Shown: one piece after another, positions 6,160-8,982 of the stretch
Layout: every line of letters starts with the position of its first letter
How positions within the stretch are numbered: position 1 is the first letter of the stretch
Source of the DNA: Croceicoccus sp.
Lineage (GTDB): Bacteria > Pseudomonadota > Alphaproteobacteria > Sphingomonadales > Sphingomonadaceae
NCBI GenBank assembly: GCA_029936705.1
Contig: JAPYSD010000106.1
Coordinates: 1-8,982 of the forward strand
DNA: 8,982 nt
Direction of reading: 5' to 3'
Position numbers and translations under genes: made by a program
The notes under the pieces: generated by a model
Databases searched by the model: none
The model's input: the letters and a program-made list of their open reading frames with translations, nothing else
What the model was told of the DNA's origin: nothing

Positions 6160-6524
6160 GCGGCGGCCTTCGCGGCGTCGAACCAGACACGCGGAGCCTC
6201 GCCGCTGGCGTCGATGCGCGCCTCGACCCGCATGCCGATGCGCAGCTCGGCAGGATCGCGCCCCGCGACATCGCCCATCATCCGCCCGCCGCCATCGAAA
6301 TCGACCAGCGCGACCGCCCGGTCCGGACCAGAGCGCGACGGTATGATCGTCAGCGCATAGATCGTGGCGACCAGCGGCGCATCGACCCATTCCCAGTCGC
6401 GGTCGCCCGTGCCCGGTTCGGCCAGCCGCGGCGGAAAGAACACCCGCCCGCTGGCAAGCGAGCGCTGGAACAGCAGCCGGCCATCCTCCAGCGCGTCGCG
6501 CCAGTGCTGCTGCGGACCCGTCAC
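6156..6524 (-). CDS. DUF35 / OB-fold protein with degenerate zinc ribbon
   Basis: A 122-residue protein matching the small DUF35 (ChsH2-type C-terminal, acyl-CoA-binding OB-fold) family: HWRDALEDGRLLFQRS at the start, FFPPR (29-33), DRDWEWVDA, a central VALVDFDGGGRMMGDV, and IGMRVEARI near the end. Family members usually carry a rubredoxin-like ribbon CxxC...CPxC around FPPR. Here the four expected positions are Ser22, Ser25, Glu36 and Thr39, so no zinc site remains. The start is GTG 6524, overlapping the CoA-transferase stop as GTGA, and its own stop overlaps the thiolase-like start in the same way. Such tight linkage suggests a stoichiometric complex with the thiolase-like protein. In known systems this partner helps bind the CoA thioester and stabilises the aldolase. 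Confidence 0.85.
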   Translation of the reverse strand: MTGPQQHWRDALEDGRLLFQRSLASGRVFFPPRLAEPGTGDRDWEWVDAPLVATIYALTIIPSRSGPDRAVALVDFDGGGRMMGDVAGRDPAELRIGMRVEARIDASGEAPRVWFDAAKAAA

Positions 6525-7750
6525 GCCGCGCCTTCCTGTCCGGCGGGCGCGGGTGACGGCGCGCCCGTGCCGATCAGCGCGTCGATCTCGCCGCTGTCGA
6601 AGCCCGCTTCTTCCAGCACTGCCCTGCTGTCCGCGCCCAGCGCGGGGCCGGGATCGCCGATCTCGCCCGGCGTGGCAGAGAAGCGGACCGGAATGCCCGA
6701 CATGCGCAGCGGTCCCGCATCGGTCTCGCGGTCCTGCCAGAAACCGACCGCGTCGAGGTGCTCGTCCTCCAGCAGCTCTTCCAGGCTGGCGATGGCGGTG
6801 GCCGGGATCTGCGCCTCGCGCAGCAGGTCGACCCACTCGGCGGTGGTGCGTGTCTTCATCGTCGCGGCCACGCGGGCCAGCACCGTGTCGATATTGCGGG
6901 TCCGGCTTTCCATCGTGGCGAATACCGGGTCGCGCGACCAGTCGGGATTGCCGATCGCGTCGAAGAAATTGCGCCAGTGCCGGTCGTTGTAGATCATCAC
7001 CCCGATATGCCCGTCCGCAGTCTCGTACGGACGGCGCGAGGGGGACACCGCGCGCGCATATTCGGGCGGCCCCAGCGGGGGGCGGAACACCGAACCGCAC
7101 AAATGCTCCAGCGCGCAGAAGGACACCATCGTCTCGAACATCGGGACCTCGATCTCCTGCCCCTCGCCCGTCTTCTCGCGCGCATAGAGCGCGGCGGTGA
7201 TGGCATAGGCGCCGGTCAGCCCGCTGACCTTGTCGGCCACGACATTGGCAAGATAGGTCGGCTCTCCGCCCGAAAGCCGCGCCTGAAGGTCGACGATGCC
7301 GGATGCGGCCTGCACGATATCGTCATAAGCGGGATGATCGCGGTACGGCCCGCCCCGGCCATAGCCGTACATGCTGGCATAGATGATCCGCGGGTTGACC
7401 GCGCGCACATCGTCATAGGTCAGTCCCAGCCGCTCGATCGCGCGGGCGCGCATCGAATGGACGAAGACATCGGCATCGCGGCACAGCCGCAGCAGCGCTG
7501 CGCGCGCTTCGGGCTGCTTCAGGTTCAGCACGATGCTGCGCTTGCCGCGGTTGAGGTTCAGGAACATGCCGCCCCGCCCCGGCTCACGCCCCGGCGGCAG
7601 CGCGCGGGTGGTGTCGCCCTGCTCGCTTTCCACCTTGATCACATCGGCGCCCAGGTCGGCGAAGATCTGCGTGGTATACGGCCCCATCAGCACGCTGGTC
7701 AGATCGATGACCTTCACGCCCGCCAGCGGCCCCTTGCCCCTACCGCTCAC
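6521..7750 (-). CDS. CaiB/BaiF (family III) CoA-transferase
   Basis: A 409-residue protein opening with GPLAGVKVIDLTSVLMGPYTTQIFADLGADVIKVES, the standard family III N-terminus. RGKRSIVLNLK (68-78) and the catalytic-region ADKVSGLTGAYAITAALYAREKTGEGQEIEV follow. Asp173 is in the place of the nucleophilic Asp of formyl-CoA transferase. It probably activates a carboxylic acid by CoA transfer from another thioester. An alpha-methylacyl-CoA racemase of the same superfamily is the main alternative. The start is GTG 7750, the only reasonable start before the conserved block; its ribosome site is weak (AGCAGG, 8 nt upstream) and it overlaps a 6-codon mini-ORF by GTGA. It leads the tightly coupled CoA-transferase/DUF35/thiolase-like unit and may be transcribed through from tetR. 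Confidence 0.9.
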   Translation of the reverse strand: MSGRGKGPLAGVKVIDLTSVLMGPYTTQIFADLGADVIKVESEQGDTTRALPPGREPGRGGMFLNLNRGKRSIVLNLKQPEARAALLRLCRDADVFVHSMRARAIERLGLTYDDVRAVNPRIIYASMYGYGRGGPYRDHPAYDDIVQAASGIVDLQARLSGGEPTYLANVVADKVSGLTGAYAITAALYAREKTGEGQEIEVPMFETMVSFCALEHLCGSVFRPPLGPPEYARAVSPSRRPYETADGHIGVMIYNDRHWRNFFDAIGNPDWSRDPVFATMESRTRNIDTVLARVAATMKTRTTAEWVDLLREAQIPATAIASLEELLEDEHLDAVGFWQDRETDAGPLRMSGIPVRFSATPGEIGDPGPALGADSRAVLEEAGFDSGEIDALIGTGAPSPAPAGQEGAA

Positions 7751-7899
7751 GACTTGTGCCTGCTCATGACGCGCGTCCGGCCTGCGGTGCTTTCCTGTTG
7801 CGCAATTGGCGTTCCTCTCCTTGGGGGCGCGGGCAGGCAGGCCGATTGACCTTGCCCCTTGCGGCACGCGCCCGTGTGTTTCGGCGGTTAGCCGCCCCC
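7751..7899. other. tetR-CoA-transferase spacer with a strong ribosome site and overlapping mini-ORFs
   Basis: This 149-bp gap has no operator-like palindrome. On the minus strand AAGGAGAGGAAC (7811-7822) is a near-perfect ribosome site, but the CoA-transferase frame has no start codon near it. Eight nt downstream of its AGGAGAGG core a TTG (7805) opens a 13-codon ORF ending TGA at 7764. That stop overlaps an ATG (7767) opening a 6-codon ORF (MSRHKS), whose TGA (7747-7749) overlaps the CoA-transferase GTG. A small 5-bp GC hairpin (7883-7896) follows the tetR stop, without a T-tract. Confidence 0.4.
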
Positions 7900-8529
7900 T
7901 TAGCTTCCGGGCGGCTTCATCGTGCGGATCTGGTCTTCCAGCATGGTCAGCATCGGCTCGATCATCTCTTCGTCCAGCGATCCGGTCAGCCGGGACGATG
8001 CCATCCCCTCGATCACCACCTGCGACAATGTCATCGCGCGGTCGAAGCTGGCGGGATCGGCGCGCCACTCGGGAAACATCTCGACCGCTTCCTTGTGAAA
8101 GCGTTCGCGGAATTCCACCTGCAGCGGATGCAGGATCTTGGCGAGATCGGGATCGGTCCGCGCCGCCACCGCCAGTTCGTGAAACGCGACAAAGCCGGGC
8201 TTTTGCACCTGCCGCCAATAGGCGTGGACCAGGTGCGTCGGATCATGGCCGCTGTCGGATGCGCGCCGGAACGCGCGCAGCCGCTTTTCGTGCAGTTCGA
8301 TGATCGTGGTCTTGATCAGCGCGGTGCCATTCTCGAAATGGTGGAGCATCGCGCCGCGCGACAGCCCCGCCTCTTCCGCGATGCGCGGGGTGGTCGTCTT
8401 GTTGAAACCGTATTTGACGATGCAGCGGATCACCGCATCGACCAGGCGCGCGCGGGTCTGCGCGCTTTTCAGCGACTGCTGCGTCTGCACCGGTTCGGTG
8501 CGGGCCGCCGCTGCGGAAGGGTTCGTCAT
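7900..8529 (-). CDS. TetR/AcrR-family transcriptional regulator
   Basis: A 209-residue regulator with the TetR N-terminal DNA-binding domain: RARLVDAVIRCIVKYGFNKTTTPRIAEEAGLSRGAMLHHFENGTALI (about residues 26-72), with the helix-turn-helix near 45-65. The remaining helical C-terminal part is the ligand/dimerisation domain; its ligand is not predictable but an acyl-CoA pathway intermediate is plausible. The start is ATG 8529, with AAGGA (8538-8542) 8 nt upstream. ATG 8538 has that site directly abutting it and is less likely. A TTG at 8574 is rejected because it is part of a TTGACA promoter-like element. Two operator-like palindromes lie in the divergent gap with the right-hand SDR, and copy 3 is only 20 bp from the start, so autoregulation is expected. 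Confidence 0.93.
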   Translation of the reverse strand: MTNPSAAAARTEPVQTQQSLKSAQTRARLVDAVIRCIVKYGFNKTTTPRIAEEAGLSRGAMLHHFENGTALIKTTIIELHEKRLRAFRRASDSGHDPTHLVHAYWRQVQKPGFVAFHELAVAARTDPDLAKILHPLQVEFRERFHKEAVEMFPEWRADPASFDRAMTLSQVVIEGMASSRLTGSLDEEMIEPMLTMLEDQIRTMKPPGS

Positions 8530-8548
8530 CGTCGACATCCTTGAAACA

Positions 8549-8566
8549 AAACAATCATGCCTGTTT
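8549..8566. promoter_or_regulatory. Operator-like palindrome, copy 3 (tetR proximal)
   Basis: AAACAATCATGCCTGTTT has arms AAACA/TGTTT around a central CATG and is symmetric at 14 of 18 positions. It begins directly inside a perfect TTGACA (8569-8574, minus strand), so a bound repressor would cover the tetR promoter. It differs from copy 4 at one base. Confidence 0.7.
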
Positions 8567-8568
8567 AT

Positions 8569-8574
8569 TGTCAA
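8569..8574 (-). promoter_or_regulatory. Candidate -35 box of tetR
   Basis: The minus strand reads TTGACA, an exact sigma70 -35 consensus, 40 bp upstream of the tetR ATG. At 17-nt spacing the -10 hexamer would be TTTTGT, a poor match, so the promoter is provisional. The operator-like palindrome fills the spacer. Confidence 0.35.
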
Positions 8575-8634
8575 TAGCCGGCATGCGCCTTACGCTCATG
8601 CATAAAGCATCTCGCAGGTGCAACCGAATGAAAA

Positions 8635-8652
8635 AAACAATCATTCCTGTTT
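8635..8652. promoter_or_regulatory. Operator-like palindrome, copy 4 (SDR proximal)
   Basis: AAACAATCATTCCTGTTT is identical to copy 3 except for one central base (T for G). It lies 97 bp upstream of the rightward SDR start and is bordered by an A-run on the left and a T-run on the right that lengthen the symmetry. It probably controls the rightward SDR, or pairs with copy 3 for cooperative binding (inference). Confidence 0.65.
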
Positions 8653-8749
8653 TTCCTTGCGCCCCGCCGGTGCATTATCTAACCAGATTGGCAGATGCGC
8701 GGCCCGGATCCACGACCAAGGCATAACTGTTTGGATGAGGAGACGATCC

Positions 8750-8982
8750 GTGGATCTCGGATTGCAGGGGAAGAAAGCCATTGTCATCGGCGGCGCACGC
8801 GGCATCGGGTTCGAGATCGCCCAGATCCTCGCGCGCGAGGGTTGCGACATCGCGCTGACCGCTCGTTCGGAAGACAGCGTCAAGGATGCGGTCGCGGAAC
8901 TGGGCAAGTACGGCACCCGCATCGTGGGCAAGCCCGTGAACGTCAAGTCCGCCGACGAATACAAGGCATGGCTGGAATGGGC
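8750..8982 (+). CDS. SDR-family oxidoreductase, N-terminal part (3' truncated by window)
   Basis: The first 77 codons of a short-chain dehydrogenase/reductase run off the right edge. It begins GTG at 8750 with AGGAG (8738-8742) 7 nt upstream and reads MDLGLQGKKAIVIGGARGIG, giving the cofactor loop GGARGIG at residues 14-20 and a following IALTARSED, where Arg after beta-2 hints at NADPH. The catalytic Tyr/Lys region is outside the window, so subfamily and substrate cannot be judged. It is divergent from tetR and lies downstream of operator copy 4, so it is probably part of the same regulon and may head another catabolic operon to the right. Confidence 0.85.
   Translation, partial: MDLGLQGKKAIVIGGARGIGFEIAQILAREGCDIALTARSEDSVKDAVAELGKYGTRIVGKPVNVKSADEYKAWLEW

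Larger units (their letters stand above)
8530..8749. promoter_or_regulatory. Divergent tetR / SDR promoter region
   Basis: A 220-bp non-coding gap that is visibly richer in A and T than its surroundings. It contains two copies of the operator-like palindrome (8549-8566 and 8635-8652, 86 bp apart) and a perfect TTGACA on the minus strand (8569-8574) that could be the tetR -35 box. The rightward SDR has AGGAG (8738-8742) 7 nt before its GTG. No -10 element could be set with confidence for either direction. Confidence 0.6.

Noticed and set aside
3624..6360. Long plus-strand open frames (about 440-525 codons) opposite the SDR and thiolase-like genes
   Set aside because: Same reasoning: antisense shadows with biased composition and no domain signature; the opposite strand encodes well-conserved proteins.
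6160..6390. 77-codon upstream extension of the thiolase-like frame
   Set aside because: It is Arg-rich, lies inside the DUF35 gene and lacks family similarity; the GTGA overlap at 6156-6159 marks the likely start.
7883..7896. GGCGG-TTAG-CCGCC hairpin after the tetR stop as a terminator
   Set aside because: Only a 5-bp stem with no T-tract; in DNA this GC-rich it could be chance, so it is mentioned only within the spacer entry.
8530..8574. TTG start for tetR at 8574, giving a 15-residue extension
   Set aside because: The TTG belongs to a perfect TTGACA and the extension would run through the operator-like palindrome; ATG 8529 has a properly spaced AAGGA.
8641..8964. Minus-strand open frame opposite the right-hand SDR
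   Set aside because: The plus strand has a clear SDR N-terminus with GGARGIG and a good ribosome site; the minus frame has no motif.
1..8982. Search for CRISPR arrays, tRNA/rRNA genes, insertion sequences and phage or defence genes
   Set aside because: No regularly spaced repeats, no tRNA-like folds, no transposase motifs or terminal inverted repeats were seen; the only repeats are the four operator-like sites.

Overview
The window looks like a catabolic gene cluster from a sphingomonad-type alphaproteobacterium (Sphingomonadales). The reasons are high GC, frequent GTG starts, GGAGAG-type ribosome binding sites, and a gene set typical of the accessory degradation regions of that order. This is an inference from style and content; there is no phylogenetic marker gene here.

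Layout, left to right. (1) 1-252 (+) is the C-terminal end of a PQQ-dependent quinohaemoprotein dehydrogenase, carrying its cytochrome c domain. (2) A glyoxalase/VOC-fold protein (-) and a Rieske oxygenase alpha subunit (+) diverge from a shared 200-bp promoter region. (3) A strong intrinsic terminator at 2367-2405 separates the Rieske gene from a convergent minus-strand block. (4) The minus-strand block, in transcription order, is: TetR regulator; CaiB/BaiF (family III) CoA-transferase, DUF35 protein and thiolase-like protein, the last three translationally linked through GTGA overlaps; then, after a short gap, a PECR/DECR-like SDR, an enoyl-CoA hydratase and a classical SDR. (5) The 5' end of another SDR (+) diverges from tetR at the right edge.

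The genes fit together as a CoA-thioester pathway. A carboxylic acid would be activated by the CoA-transferase. Its thioester would be processed by a PECR-like reductase, a hydratase and a 3-hydroxyacyl/alcohol-type SDR. It would then be cleaved by a thiolase-fold/DUF35 pair that resembles the steroid side-chain retro-aldolases (Ltp2-ChsH2 type) more than a true thiolase. The Rieske oxygenase, VOC protein, PQQ dehydrogenase and last SDR would supply oxidative steps. The substrate cannot be read from the sequence; steroid, terpenoid or aromatic-acid side chains are all possible.

The most notable non-coding signal is an 18-bp quasi-palindrome, AAACAATCATGC(A/C)TGTTT. It occurs once in the VOC/Rieske divergent promoter, once upstream of the PECR-like SDR operon, and twice in the tetR/SDR divergent promoter. 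It probably is the operator of the local TetR protein and ties four transcription units into one regulon. Both proteins of the DUF35/thiolase-like pair lack the Cys residues that define their families, which makes this pair the best candidate for unusual chemistry.
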